Shown: positions 12,808-24,222, counted from the first letter of the stretch. The stretch: 64,000 nucleotides of DNA from Halocaridina rubra (GCA_037179515.1 JAXCGZ010019283.1:1-64000), one strand, 5' to 3'. Numbers and translations are program-made. The notes: generated by a model from the sequence alone, not told the origin.

Positions 12808-14752
12808 AGTTAGAGAGTCGAAAAGAAAATACGAAGTTAGAATAGCAGGAGAAGCTAAAGAAAATCCTAAAGGGTTTTATCAACATTATCAAACAAAATT
12901 TAAGGAAAAAGTCGGACCAATTGAAGTAGCCAATGGCCATATCACAGATGACGATAAAGTGATGTGTACATGTTTAAATGATTATTTCTTATCTGTATTT
13001 ATCAATGAAAACTTGGAAAATATTCCGGAAGTAGAATCCATTTACAGAGACAGTCCCGATAAAATACTTAGTTCAATAAATATTACGAGAGAGGAGGTAA
13101 TAAAAGAAATAGATAAATTAAAGGCTCATAAATCTCCGGGACCTGATGGAATATATGCTAGAATATTAAAGGAATGCAAGGAAGAGCTTAGTTGTCCTCT
13201 AACTGCATTATTTAATAATTCAATAAAATTAGGATCGGTACCCATGGAGTGGAAATTGGCAGATGTGGTACCAATATTTAAAAAAGGAGAACGAGTTAAA
13301 AAGAATAATTATAGGCCGGTAAGTTTAACGTCAACAGTGGGTAAGATTCTAGAATCCATAATTGCAAATAAAATAAGGGCACATCTAGAATTACACAGAC
13401 TGATAAAACTTTCACAACACGGGTTTCTTAAGGGTTTTTCGTGCCTTACAAACTTACTGTCTTTTTATTCAGAAGTTTACGAGGCAGTAGATTGTGGCAA
13501 AGAATATGATACAATATATCTAGATTTTAGCAAAGCTTTTGATAGAGTTCCTCACAAAAGATTAGTTAAAAAGCTGGAAGCTCATGGTATAGGAGGAGCT
13601 GTTCTCAGATGGATCAAACAATGGTTAAAAGACAGAAAACAGAGGGTTTGCATAAATGGAGAGAAATCAGAGTGGGGCTCGGTTACTAGTGGGGTACCAC
13701 AAGGCTCGGTACTGGGTCCCCTATTATTCATCGTATATCTAAATGATCTGGATTCGGATATCAGTAGTAACCTAAGTAAATTCGCAGACGACACTAAAAT
13801 AGGTAGAACTATAAATGGAAAAGAAGACATTCATGCTTTACAGGAAGATCTAAATAGATTATCTGAATGGTCGGACAAATGGCAAATGGAATTTAATGTT
13901 GAAAAAGGTAAAGTAGTTAAAATGGGTACTATGCAAGACAATACTAGTTATAAGCTAAATAACCATGAAATCATGAGTTCTCAGTGTGAAAGGGATTTGG
14001 GAGTTCTTGTGAGTAGTAGTCTTAAGCAAAGAGAGCAATGCACAGCAGTCAGAAATAAAGCAAACAGAATTTTAGGATTTATCTCAAGAAGCGTTAGCAA
14101 TAGGACGGAAAAAGTTATTTTGCAGCTCTATCTTGCATTAGTTAGGCCCCATTTAGATTATGCTGTGCAATTCTGGTCACCCTATTATAGAATGGAAATT
14201 GAATCCTTGGAGAGAGTGCAGCGAAGAATGACCAAGATGATACACAATATCAGAAATCTACCATATGAGGACAGATTAAAAATACTTAATCTACATTCTC
14301 TAGAGAGGCGAAGAGTTAGGGGGGATATGATTGAAGTGTATAAATGGTTTAAAGGGATTAACAAGGGAGATATTAATAAAGTTTTAAAAATTCATGATCA
14401 AACCAGAACTCGTAATAATGGATTTAAACTTGATAAATTTAGGTTCAGAAGGGAAATTGGTAAAAATTGGTTTGGTAATAGAGTAGCTGATGCATGGAAC
14501 AAGCTTCCTAGTAGGATAGTAAATGCCAATACCTTAGACACCTTCAAATGTAGATTAGATAGACATATGACAGAGGTAGGGTGGGTATGAATAGGTTAGT
14601 GCTTATTAGAAAAATCATAAAAAGAAAAATAGAATAAATAAGTAGAGTAGAATAGAATAGGCTAGACATGCTGAAAATACAATTCAAAAATGGAGCTGCC
14701 TCATGTGTGCCAGTAGGCATGTTGCAGTGTCCTCTATTCTTATGTTCTTATG
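12808..14752 (+). mobile_element. CR1-like family A, copy 4 (5'-truncated)
   Basis: Begins in the region between endonuclease and RT at GTTAGAGAGTCGAAAAG and continues through an intact reverse transcriptase, the C-terminal region and the 3' UTR to CTATTCTTATGTTCTTATG. Copy 5 starts at the very next base (14753). It is the first unit of a head-to-tail array. Confidence 0.9.
12810..14590 (+). CDS. CR1-A reverse transcriptase, 5'-incomplete but uninterrupted
   Basis: Open from the element's truncation point to a TGA at 14588-14590. Counting from codon 12959, the fingers/palm motif LDFSKAFD lies near 188-195, SGVPQGSV near 244-251 and the catalytic FADD near 275-278. The post-RT segment ends in TEVGWV. 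No endonuclease or ORF1 remains and no native start codon is present, so it is a fragment of a mobile-element gene. The reverse transcriptase would copy element RNA at a nicked target. Compared with sister copies it carries KQREQ for KPREQ and LKILN for LKKLN, which are shared only with copy 5 and mark a recombination event. Confidence 0.85.
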
Positions 14753-14753
14753 T

Positions 14754-14852
14754 CGTAAGCATATGTATGCAAGGGATGGAGTGCATCTTTCTAATTCAGG
14801 TGTCTCGGTATTGGCTGGTATGATAGACAGAGAGGTAGGGGGGTTTTGTTAG
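14754..14852 (+). pseudogene. CR1-A ORF1 3' remnant with SGNH-esterase-like tail
   Basis: Thirty-three in-frame codons end at TAG (14850-14852). They include YARDGVHLSNSG followed by VLAGMID. Asp-x-x-His in a DGVHLS context followed by a short helix is what the C-terminal catalytic block of SGNH/GDSL esterases looks like, and some CR1 ORF1 proteins are known to carry an esterase domain. The stop lies 14 bases before the ORF2 ATG (14867) in another frame, as expected for a two-ORF element. The rest of ORF1, including the catalytic Ser block, is missing, so this is a remnant and the assignment rests on one motif. Confidence 0.5.
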
Positions 14853-14866
14853 ACACAAATAATGAA

Positions 14867-15877
14867 ATGATTAATACTTGTGCAGAGAAATTAGTCAGTA
14901 AGGGTTCAGTAAATAGTGGGTCAAATAACTGGGAGTCTAAGGATAAGAACCATTTGTTACATAGAACAAATATTAACAAAAAGAATAGCCACAAGAAGGG
15001 TAAAGCTAGAGAAAGTTTAAAAGTATATTATACAAATAGCCGTAGTTTAGGTAACAAGATAGAAGAACTGAGAGCCATAGTATGTAGTGAGAGACCGGAT
15101 ATAATATGCATTAGTGAAAGTTGGATTAATTTAGAAAGCAAACACCTTAAAGCTGAGTACATAATTACAGGATATAAACTTTATAATGCTGATCGTAGTG
15201 CAGATAGAAGAGGGGGAGGGGTAATTATGTATATTAAAGATAGCCTCAGAAGCTGCATTAAGTCTGGAATTAAGACAAATCTAAATTCAGAAACCTTATG
15301 GGTTGAAATTAAAAATAATATAGAAAGTCTAGTTGTAGGAGTAGTCTACAGACCACCTGATCTAGACAATATAGAGTCGCAAGTTATATACGACGAAATT
15401 TCTAAAGTGACCAGGTCAAATAGAGTTTGCATTGTAGGCGATTTTAATTTTAGACATATTAACTGGGAAACCATAACAGGTGATAGTAGCTCTAAGGAGT
15501 TTTTGGAAGTAGTAGAAGACAATTTCCTTTCTCAGCATGTACTTGAAGCAACACGGGGGGTGAATACACTAGATTTAGTTCTTAGTAATAGAGAGAATAT
15601 GGTAACAAAATTAGAAGTTGGTGAAAAATTGGGCAACAGTGACCATGATTCCATTAGATTTAACATAATTTTCAAGGAAACTATAAAGGAAAATAAGAAT
15701 ATTGTTCCAAACTTTAGAGCAGGAGATTTTGAGGGCTTAAAAACTAAATTATCTAATGAGGTATGGGAAGGGATTTCTGGGGTACAGATGTGGGTAGTTA
15801 ATCCAGCAGGTCAGGTCGCAGGTAGCGGATTACCCCGAAATTTGAGTACCACATGCCAAGATATTATCACAAGATAA
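14867..15877 (+). pseudogene. CR1-A ORF2 endonuclease domain (copy 5)
   Basis: Apurinic/apyrimidinic-type endonuclease half of ORF2, which nicks the target DNA before reverse transcription. I take the ATG at 14867; the frame stays open 21 bases upstream, but only from a TTG. Numbered from codon 14846, the landmarks are VYYTNSRSLGNK (60-71), the metal-binding Glu in ISESW (89-93), RGGGVIMYIK (122-131), VVYRPP (166-171), GDFN (198-201) and NSDHD (264-268), so the catalytic set looks complete. The frame ends after CQDIITR because one base is gained near 15861 (CCAAGATATTATC against CCAAGGATTATC in other copies). This cuts the endonuclease off from the RT. Copy 6 carries the same lesion. Confidence 0.85.
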
Positions 15878-17936
15878 GATCAACACATTAAATTCTCTCA
15901 CAGGAAAGAACAGCAGTCCGTCAGTTAATATAAATCTGGATGAGGAATATAACAATTTCGTCATGACTCTTAAGAATAGTCAGAGAGACTATATTCCCAT
16001 GAAACATTGCAGATCAAGAAAAAATGACCCTAAATGGATGAACAATAGAATAAAGAATCTTATAGGTATTAAAAGAGGAATATACAGGAAACTAAAAAGA
16101 GGTGAAGAGCATGTGAGGCAGCAATATATACAGTTAAACGGGGAAGTTAAAAAGATAGTTGGAGAGTCGAAAAGAAAATACGAAATTTGAATAGCAGGAG
16201 AAGCTAAAGAAAATCCTAAAGGGTTTTATCAACATTATCAAACAAAATTTAAGGAAAAAGTCGGACCAATTGAAGTAGCCAATGGCCATATCACAGATGA
16301 CGATAAAGTGATGTGTACAAGTTTAAATGATTATTTCTTATCTGTATTTACCAATGAAAACTTGGAAAATATTCCGGAAGTAGAATCCATTTACAGAGAC
16401 AGTCCCGATAAAATACTTAGTTCAATAAATATTACGAGAGAGGAGGTAATAAAAGAAATAGATAAATTAAAGGCTCATAAATCTCCGGTACCTGATGGAA
16501 TATATGCTAGAATATTAAAGGAATGCAAGGAAGAGCTTAGTTGTCCACTAACTGCATTATTTAATAATTCAATAAAATTAGGATCGGTACCCATGGAGTG
16601 GAAATTGGCAGATGTGGTACCAATATTTAAAAAAGGAGAACGAGTTAAAAAGAATAATTATAGGCCGGTAAGTTTAACGTCAACAGTGGGTAAGATTCTA
16701 GAATCCATAATTGCAAATAAAATAAGGGCACATCTAGAATTACACAGACTGATAAAACTTTCACAACACGGGTTTCTTAAGGGTTTTTCGTGCCTTACAA
16801 ACTTACTGTCTTTTTATTCAGAAGTTTACGAGGCAGTAGATTGTGGCAAAGAATATGATACAATATATCTAGATTTTAGCAAAGCTTTTGATAGAGTTCC
16901 TCACAAAAGATTAGTTAAAAGCCGGAAGCTTATGGTATAGGAGGAGCTGTTCTCAGATGGATCAAACAATGGTTAAAAGACAGAAAACAAAGGGTTTGCA
17001 TAAATGGAGAGAAATCAGAGTGGGGCTCGGTTACTAGCGGGGTACCACAAGGCTCGGTACTGGGTCCCCTATTATTCATCGTATATCTAAATGATCTGGA
17101 TTCGGATATCAGTAGTAACCTAAGTAAATTCGCAGACGACACTAAAATAGGTAGAACTATAAATGGAAAAGAAGACATTCATGCTTTACAGGAAGATCTA
17201 AATAGATTATCTGAATGGTCGGACAAATGGCAAATGGAATTTAATGTTGAAAAATGTAAAGTAGTTAAAATGGGTACTATAAAAGACAATACTAGTTATA
17301 AGCTAAATAACCATGAAATCATGACTTCTCAGTGTGAAAGGGATTTGGGAGTTCTTGTGAGTAGTAGTCTTAAGCAAAGAGAGCAATGCACAGCAGTCAG
17401 AAATAAAGCAAACAGAATTTTAGGATTTATCTCAAGAAGCGTTAGCAATAGGACGGAAAAAGTTATTTTGCAGCTCTATCTTGCATTAGTTAGGCCCCAT
17501 TTAGATTATGCTGTGCAATTCTGGTCACCCTATTATAGAATGGAAATTGAATCCTTGGAGAGAGTGCAGCGAAGAATGACCAAGATGATACACTATCAGA
17601 AATCTACCATATGAGGACAGATTAAAAATACTTAATCTACATTCTCTAGAGAGGCGAAGAGTTAGGGGGGATATGATTGAAGTGTATAAATGGTTTAAAG
17701 GGATTAACAAGGGAGATATTAATAAAGTTTTAAAAATTCATGATCAAACCAGAACTCGTAATAATGGATTTAAACTTGATAAATTTAGGTTCAGAAGGGA
17801 AATTGGTAAAAATTGGTTTGGTAATAGAGTAGCTGATGCATGGAACAAGCTTCCTAGTAGGATAGTAAATGCCAATACCTTAGACACCTTCAAATGTAGA
17901 TTAGATAGACATATGACAGAGGTAGGGTGGGTATGA
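15878..17936 (+). pseudogene. CR1-A reverse transcriptase, multiply broken (copy 5)
   Basis: Linker, RT and C-terminal region in at least four frame blocks (15963-16190, 16308-16940, 17234-17614, 17673-17936). Visible lesions are a TGA in the linker near 16188, a one-base loss at 16919 (AAAAGCCGGAAG against AAAAAGCTGGAAG) and a two-base loss near 17594 (CACTATCAG against CACAATATCAG). A Gly in the KSPGPDG motif is replaced by Val. The SGVPQGS and FADD sequences persist between the lesions. Upstream of about 17325 the variants match copy 6; downstream of 17376 they match copy 4. Confidence 0.88.
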
Positions 17937-18099
17937 ATAGGTTAGTGCTTATTAGAAAAATCATAAAAAGAAAAATAGAATAAATAAGTAGAGTAGAATA
18001 GAATAGGTTAGACATGCTGAAAATACAATTCAAAAATGGAGCTGCCTCGTGTGTGCCAGTAGGCATGTTGCAGTGTCCTGTATTCTTATGTTCTTATGT

Positions 18100-18198
18100 C
18101 GTAAGCATATGTATGCAACGGATGGAGTGCATCTTTCTAATTCAGGTGTCTCGGTATTGGCTGGTATGATAGACAGAGAGGTAGGGGGGTTTTGTTAG
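18100..18198 (+). pseudogene. CR1-A ORF1 3' remnant (copy 6)
   Basis: Same 33-codon tail as at 14754-14852, again with the DGVHLS motif. One substitution turns the Arg before DGVHLS into Thr (ACG at about 18118). It is truncated at exactly the same ORF1 base as copy 5, which fits duplication and not an independent insertion. Confidence 0.5.
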
Positions 18199-18212
18199 AC
18201 ACAAATAATGAA

Positions 18213-19223
18213 ATGATTAATACTTGTGCAGAGAAATTAGTCAGTAAGGGTTCAGTAAATAGTGGGTCAAATAACTGGGAGTCTAAGGATAAGAACCATT
18301 TGTTACATAGAACAAATATTAACAAAAAGAATAGCCACAAGAAGGGTAAAGCTAGAGAAAGTTTAAAAGTATATTATACAAATAGCCGTAGTTTAGGTAA
18401 CAAGATAGAAGAACTGAGAGCCATAGTATGTAGTGAGAGACCGGATATAATATGCATTAGTGAAAGTTGGATTAATTTAGAAAGCAAACACCTTAAAGCT
18501 GAGTACATAATTACAGGATATAAACTTTATAATGCTGATTGTAGTGCAGATAGAAGAGGGGGAGGGGTAATTATGTATATTAAAGATAGCCTCAGAAGCT
18601 GCATTAAGTCTGGAATTAAGACAAATCTAAATTCAGAAACCTTATGGGTTGAAATTAAAAATAATATAGAAAGTCTAGTTGTAGGAGTAGTCTACAGACC
18701 ACCTGATCTAGACAATATAGAGTCGCAAGTTATATACGACGAAATTTCTAAAGTGACCAGGTCAAATAGAGTTTGCATTGTAGGCGATTTTAATTTTAGA
18801 CATATTAACTGGGAAACCATAACAGGTGATAGTAGCTCTAAGGAGTTTTTGGAAGTAGTAGAAGACAATTTCCTTTCTCAGCATGTACTTGAAGCAACAC
18901 GGGGGGTGAATACACTAGATTTAGTTCTTAGTAATAGAGAGAATATGGTTACAAAATTAGAAGTTGGTGAAAAATTGGGCAACAGTGACCATGATTCCAT
19001 TAGATTTAACATAATTTTCAAGGAAACTATAAAGGAAAATAAGAATATTGTTCCAAACTTTAGAGCAGGAGATTTTGAGGGCTTAAAAACTAAATTATCT
19101 AATGAGGTATGGGAAGGGATTTCTGGGGTACAGATGTGGGTAGTTAATCCAGCAGGTCAGGTCGCAGGTAGCGGATTACCCCGAAATTTGAGTACCACAT
19201 GCCAAGATATTATCACAAGATAA
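18213..19223 (+). pseudogene. CR1-A ORF2 endonuclease domain (copy 6)
   Basis: Endonuclease half of ORF2, almost identical to that of copy 5. The catalytic landmarks ISESW, RGGGVIMYIK, VVYRPP, GDFN and NSDHD are all present. The visible protein difference is NADCSADRR in place of NADRSADRR. It ends at the same extra-base frameshift after CQDIITR. A premature TAA follows at 19378-19380 in the linker (GACCCTTAATGG against GACCCTAAATGG), private to this copy. The ATG at 18213 corresponds to 14867 in copy 5. Confidence 0.85.
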
Positions 19224-20956
19224 GATCAATACATTAAATTCTCTCACAGGAAAGAACAGCAGTCCGTCAGTTAATATAAATTTGGATGAGGAATATAACA
19301 ATTTCGTCATGACTCTTAAGAATAGTCAGAGAGACTATATTCCCATGAAACATTGCAGATCAAGAAAAAATGACCCTTAATGGATGAACAATAGAATAAA
19401 GAATCTTATAGGTATTAAAAGAGGAATATACAGGAAACTAAAAAGAGGTGAAGAACATGTGAGGCAGCAATATATACAGTTAAACGGGGAAGTTAAAAAG
19501 ATAGTTAGAGAGTCGAAAAGACAATACGAAGTTAGAATAGCAGAAGCTAAAGAAAATCCTAAAGGGTTTTATCAACATTATCAAACAAAATTTAAGGAAA
19601 AAGTCGGACCAGTTGAAGTAGCCAATGGCCATATCACAGATGACGATAAAGTGATGTGTACAAGTTTAAATGATTATTTCTTATCTGTATTTACCAATGA
19701 AAACTTGGAAAATATTCCGGAAGTAGAATCCATTTACAGAGACAGTCCCGATAAAATACTTAGTTCAATAAATATTACGAGAGAGGAGGTAATAAAAGAA
19801 ATAGATAAATTAAAGGCTCATAAATCTCCGGGACCTGATGGAATATATGTTAGAATATTAAAGGAATGCAAGGAAGAGCTTAGTTGTCCACTAACTGCAT
19901 TATTTAATAATTCAATAAAATTAGGATCGGTACCCATGGAGTGGAAATTGGCAGATGTGGTACCAATATTTAAAAAAGGAGAACGAGTTAAAAAGAATAA
20001 TTATAGGCCGGTAAGTTTAACGTCAACAGTAGGTAAGATTCTAGAATCCATAATTGCAAATAAAATAAGGGCACATCTAGAATTACACAGACTGATAAAA
20101 CTTTCACAACACGGGTTTCTTAAGGGTTTTTCGTGCCTTACAAACTTACTGTCTTTTTATTCAGAAGTTTACGAGGCAGTAGATTGTGGCAAAGAATATG
20201 ATACAATATATCTAGATTTTAGCAAAGCTTTTGATAGAGTTCCTCACAAAAGATTAGTTAAAAGCCGGAAGCTTATGGTATAGGAGGAGCTGTTCTCAGA
20301 TGGATCAAACAATGGTTAAAAGACAGAAAACAGAGGGTTTGCATAAATGGAGAGAAATCAAAGTGGGGCTCGGTTACTAGCGGGGTACCACAAGGCTCGG
20401 TACTGGGTCCCCTATTATTCAACGTATATCTAAATGATCTGGATTCGGATATCAGTAGTAACCTAAGTAAATTCGCAGACGACACTAAAATAGGTAGAAC
20501 TATAAATGGAAAAGAAGACATTCATGCTTTACAGGAAGATCTAAATAGATTATCTGAATGGTCGGACAAATGGCAAATGGAATTTAATGTTGAAAAATGT
20601 AAAGTAGTTAAAATGGGTACTATAAAAGACAATACTAGTTATAAGCTAAATAACCATGAAATCATGACTTCTCAGTGTGAAAGGGATTTGGGAGTTCTTG
20701 TGAGTAGTAGTCTTAAGCCAAGAGAGCAATGCACAGCAGTCAGATATAAAGCAAACAGAATTTTAGGATTTATCTCAAGAAGCGTTAGCAATAGGACGGA
20801 AAAAGTTATTTTGCAGCTCTATCTTGCATTAGTTAGGCCCCATTTAGATTATGCTGTGCAATTCTGGTCACCCTATTATAGAATGGAAATTGAATCCTTG
20901 GAGAGAGTGCAGCGAAGAATGACCAAGATGATACACAATATCAGAAATCTACCATA
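19224..20956 (+). pseudogene. CR1-A reverse transcriptase, broken and interrupted (copy 6)
   Basis: RT region with an open block at 19384-20283 that contains KSPGPDG and LDFSKAFD. The same one-base loss as in copy 5 (AAAAGCCGGAAG) then breaks the frame. SGVPQGS and FADD follow in another frame, and a last block (20577-20957) runs up to the insertion of copy 7. A 3-bp deletion (GCAGAAGCT against GCAGGAGAAGCT) separates it from copy 5. It keeps the common KPREQ codons where copies 4 and 5 have KQREQ. Confidence 0.87.
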
Positions 20957-23423
20957 AGAACATAAGAATAGAGGACACTGCAACATGCCTACTGGCACAC
21001 ACGAGACAGCTCCATTTTTGAATTGTATTTTCAGCATGTCTAACCTATTCTATTCTACTCTACTTATTTATTCTATTTTTCTTTTTATGATTTTTCTAAT
21101 AAGCACTAACCTATTCATACCCACCCTACCTCTGTCATATGTCTATCTAATCTACATTTGAAGGTGTCTAAGGTATTGGCATTTACTATCCTACTAGGAA
21201 GCTTGTTCCATGCATCAGCTACTCTATTACCAAACCAATTTTTACCAATTTCCCTTCTGAACCTAAATTTATCAAGCTTAAATCCATTATTACGAGTTCT
21301 GGTTTGATCATGAATTTTTAAAACTTTATTAATATCTCCCTTGTTAATCCCTTTAAACCATTTATACACTTCAATCATATCCCCCCTAACTCTTCGCCTC
21401 TCTAGAGAATGTAGATTAAGTTTTTTAATCTGTCCTCATATGGTAGATTTCTGATATTGTGTATCATCTTGGTCATTCTTCGCTGCACTCTCTCCAAGGA
21501 TTCAATTTCCATTCTATAATAGGGTGACCAGAATTGCACAGCATAATCTAAATGGGGCCTAACTAATGCAAGATAGAGCTGCAAAATAACTTTTTCCGTC
21601 CTATTGCTAACGCTTCTTGAGATAAATCCTTAAATTCTGTTTTTTATTTCTGACTGCTGTGCATTGCTCTCTTGGCTTAAGACTACTACTCACAAGAACT
21701 CCCAAATCCCTTTCACACTGAGAAGTCATGATTTCATGGTTATTTAGCTTATAACTAGTAGTGTCTTTTATAGTACCCATTTTAACTACTTTACATTTTT
21801 CAACATTAAATTCCATTTGCCATTTGTCCGACCATTCAGATAATCTATTTAGATCTTCCTGTAAAGCATGAATGTCTTCTTTTCCATTTATAGTTCTACC
21901 TATTTTAGTGTCGTCTGCGAATTTACTTAGGTTACTACTGATATCCGAAACCAGATCATTTAGATATACGATGAATAATAGAGGACCCAGTACCGAGCCT
22001 TGTGGTACCCCGCTTGTAACCGAGCCCCACTCTGATTTCTCTCCATTTATGCAAACCCTCTGTTTTCTGTCTTTTAACCATTGTTTGATCCATCTGAGCA
22101 CAGCTCCTCCTATACCATGAGCTTCCAGCTTATTAACTAATCTTTTGTGAGGAACTCTATCAAAAGCTTTGCTAAAATCTAGATATATTGTATCATATTC
22201 TTTGCCACAATCTACTGCCTCGTAAACTTCTGAATAAAAAGACAGTAAGTTTGTAAGGCACGAAAAACCCTTAAGAAACCCGTGTTGTGAAAGTTTTATC
22301 AGTCTGTGTAATTCTAGATGTGCCCTTATTTTATTTGCAATTATGGATTCTAGAATCTTACCCACTGTTGACGTTAAACTTACCGGCCTATAATTATTCT
22401 TTTTAACATGTTCTCCTTTTTTAAATATTGGTACCACATCTGCCAATTTCCACTCCATGGGTACCGATCCTAATTTTATTGAATTATTAAATAATGCAGT
22501 TAGAGGACAACTAAGCTCTTCCTTGCATTCCTTTAATATTCTAGCATATATTCCATCAGGTCCCGGAGATTTATGAGCCTTTAATTTATCTATTTCTTTT
22601 ATTACCTCCTCTCTCGTAATATTTATTGAACTAAGTATATTATCGGGACTGTCTCTGTAAATGGATTCTACTTCCGGAATATTTTCCAAGTTTTCATTTG
22701 TAAATACAGATAAGAAATAATCATTTAAACATGTACACATCACTTTATCGTCATCTGTGATATGGCCATTGGCTACTTCAATTGGTCCGACTTTTTCCTT
22801 AAATTTTGTTTGATAATGTTGATAAAACCCTTTAGGATTTTCTTTAGCTTCTCCTGCTATTCAAACTTCGTATTTTCTTTTCGACTCTCTAACTATCTTT
22901 TTAACTTCCCTGTTTAACTGTATATATTGCTGCCTCACCTGCTCTTCACCTCTTTTTAGTTTCCTGTATATTCCTCTTTTAATACCTATAAGATTCTTTA
23001 TTCTATTGTTCATCCATTTAGGGTCATTTTTTCTTGATCTGCAATGTTTCATGGGAATATAGTCTCTCTGACTATTCTTAAGAGTCATGACAAAATTGTT
23101 ATATTCCTCATCCAAATTTATATTAACTGATGGGCTGCTGTTCTTTCCTGTGAGAGAATTTAATGTATTGATCTTATCTTGTGATAATCCTTGGCATGTG
23201 GTACCCAAATTTCGGGGTAATCCGCTACCTGCGACCTGACCTGCTGGATTAACTACCCACATCTGTACCCCAGAAATCCCTTCCCATACCTCATTAGATA
23301 ATTTAGTTTTTAAGCCCTCAAAATCTCCTGCTCTAAAGTTTGGAACAATATTCTTATTTTCCTTTATAGTTTCCTTGAAAATTATGTTAAATCTAATGGA
23401 ATCATGATCACTGTTGCCCAATT
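20957..23423 (-). mobile_element. CR1-like family A, copy 7, inserted into copy 6 in reverse
   Basis: Minus-strand element whose 3' octamers abut copy 6 at 20957. Its 5' end is truncated inside the endonuclease (KLGNSDHD region) at 23423. The flanking halves of copy 6 are contiguous, with no target duplication and no deletion visible. The last bases of the element (TTATG) overlap the target sequence CATATGG read on the minus strand. Confidence 0.9.
21115..23421 (-). pseudogene. CR1-A ORF2, frameshifted (copy 7)
   Basis: Begins within the endonuclease at GNSDHDSIRF and runs through the linker (22861-23421), RT (21607-22743) and C terminus (21402-21584, 21115-21378). The linker carries an in-frame stop (TGA) near 22860, where sister copies have AGA. 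The RT block has intact SGVPQGS and FADD, then loses frame near 21630-21645 where AAATCCTTAAATTCTG and a shortened TTTTATTTC replace the normal sequence. A missing T near 21426 breaks the C-terminal region. Unlike copies 5 and 6 the VNPAGQVAGS linker is in frame with the endonuclease remnant. Confidence 0.85.
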
Positions 23424-23907
23424 TGAGGACAGATTAAAAAACTTAATCTACATTCTCTAGAGAGGCGAAGAGTTAGGGGGGATATGCTTGAAGTGTATAA
23501 ATGGTTTAAAGGGATTAACAAGGGAGATATTATTAAAGTTTTAAATATTCATGATCAAACCAGAACTCGTAATAATGGATTTAAACTTGATAAATTTAGG
23601 TTCAGAAGGGAAATTGGTAAAAATTGGTTTGGTAATAGAGTAGCTGATGCATGGAACAAGCTTCCTAGTAGGATAGTAAATGCCAATACCTTAGACACCT
23701 TCAAATGTAGATTAGATAGACATATGACAGAGGTAGGGTGGGTATGAATAGGTTAGCGCTTATTAGAAAAATCATAAACAGGAAAATAAAATAAATAAGT
23801 AGAGTAGAATACAATAGGTTAGACATGCTGAAAATACAATTCAAAAATGGAGCTGCCTCGTGTGTGCCAGTAGGCATGTTGCAGTGTCCTCTATTCTTAT
23901 GTTCTTA
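23424..23907 (+). mobile_element. CR1-like family A, copy 6, 3' part
   Basis: Continuation of copy 6 after the copy 7 insertion. It starts at TGAGGACAGATT, carries an 87-codon C-terminal open block (23484-23747, ending TEVGWV) and reaches the 3' end at TTCTTATGTTCTTA. A further 3' fragment starts at the next base. Confidence 0.88.
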
Positions 23908-23983
23908 ATACAATTCAAAAATGGAGCTGCCACGTGTGTGCCAGTAGGCATGTTGCAGTGTCCTCTATGCTTATGTTCTTATG
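23908..23983 (+). mobile_element. CR1-like family A, copy 8 (76-bp 3' fragment)
   Basis: Contains only the last part of the 3' UTR (AATACAATTCAAAAATGG to CTTATGTTCTTATG). It is placed head to tail directly after the octamers of copy 6. Confidence 0.85.
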
Positions 23984-24222
23984 ATAGTAAATGCCAATAC
24001 CTTAGACACCTTCAAATGTAGATTAGATAGACATATGACAGAGGTAGGGTGGGTATGAATAGGTTAGTGCTTATTAGAAAAATCATAAAAAGAAAAATAG
24101 AATAAATAAGTAGAATAGAATAGGTTAGACATGCTGAAAATATAATTCAAAAATGGAGCTGCCTCGTGTGTGCCAGTAGGCATGTTGCAGTGTCCTCTAT
24201 TCTTATTTTCTTATGTTCTTAT
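23984..24222 (+). mobile_element. CR1-like family A, copy 9 (3' fragment)
   Basis: Starts at ATAGTAAATGCC in the last ORF2 codons, includes TEVGWV and its stop, and ends in three diverged octamers (TTCTTATT, TTCTTATG, TTCTTAT). It directly follows copy 8. Confidence 0.85.

Larger units (their letters stand above)
14753..18098 (+). mobile_element. CR1-like family A, copy 5 (near full ORF2, tandem unit 1)
   Basis: A 3,346-bp unit that runs from the last 33 codons of ORF1, through endonuclease and RT, to the TTCTTATG octamers. Copy 6 starts at 18099 with the same TCGTAAGCATATG sequence. Corresponding features are offset by exactly 3,346 for the first 1.1 kb, then by 3,343 after one 3-bp indel. 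Copies 5 and 6 share several inactivating lesions, so the unit was duplicated after it had died. Confidence 0.9.
18099..20956 (+). mobile_element. CR1-like family A, copy 6, 5' part (tandem unit 2)
   Basis: Near-identical repeat of copy 5. It is interrupted after CTACCATA at 20956 by the inverted copy 7 and resumes at 23424 with TGAGGACAG. The uninterrupted sequence in copies 4 and 5 is CTACCATATGAGGACAG, so the two halves join without loss. Together they measure about 3,340 bp, the expected unit length. Confidence 0.9.
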
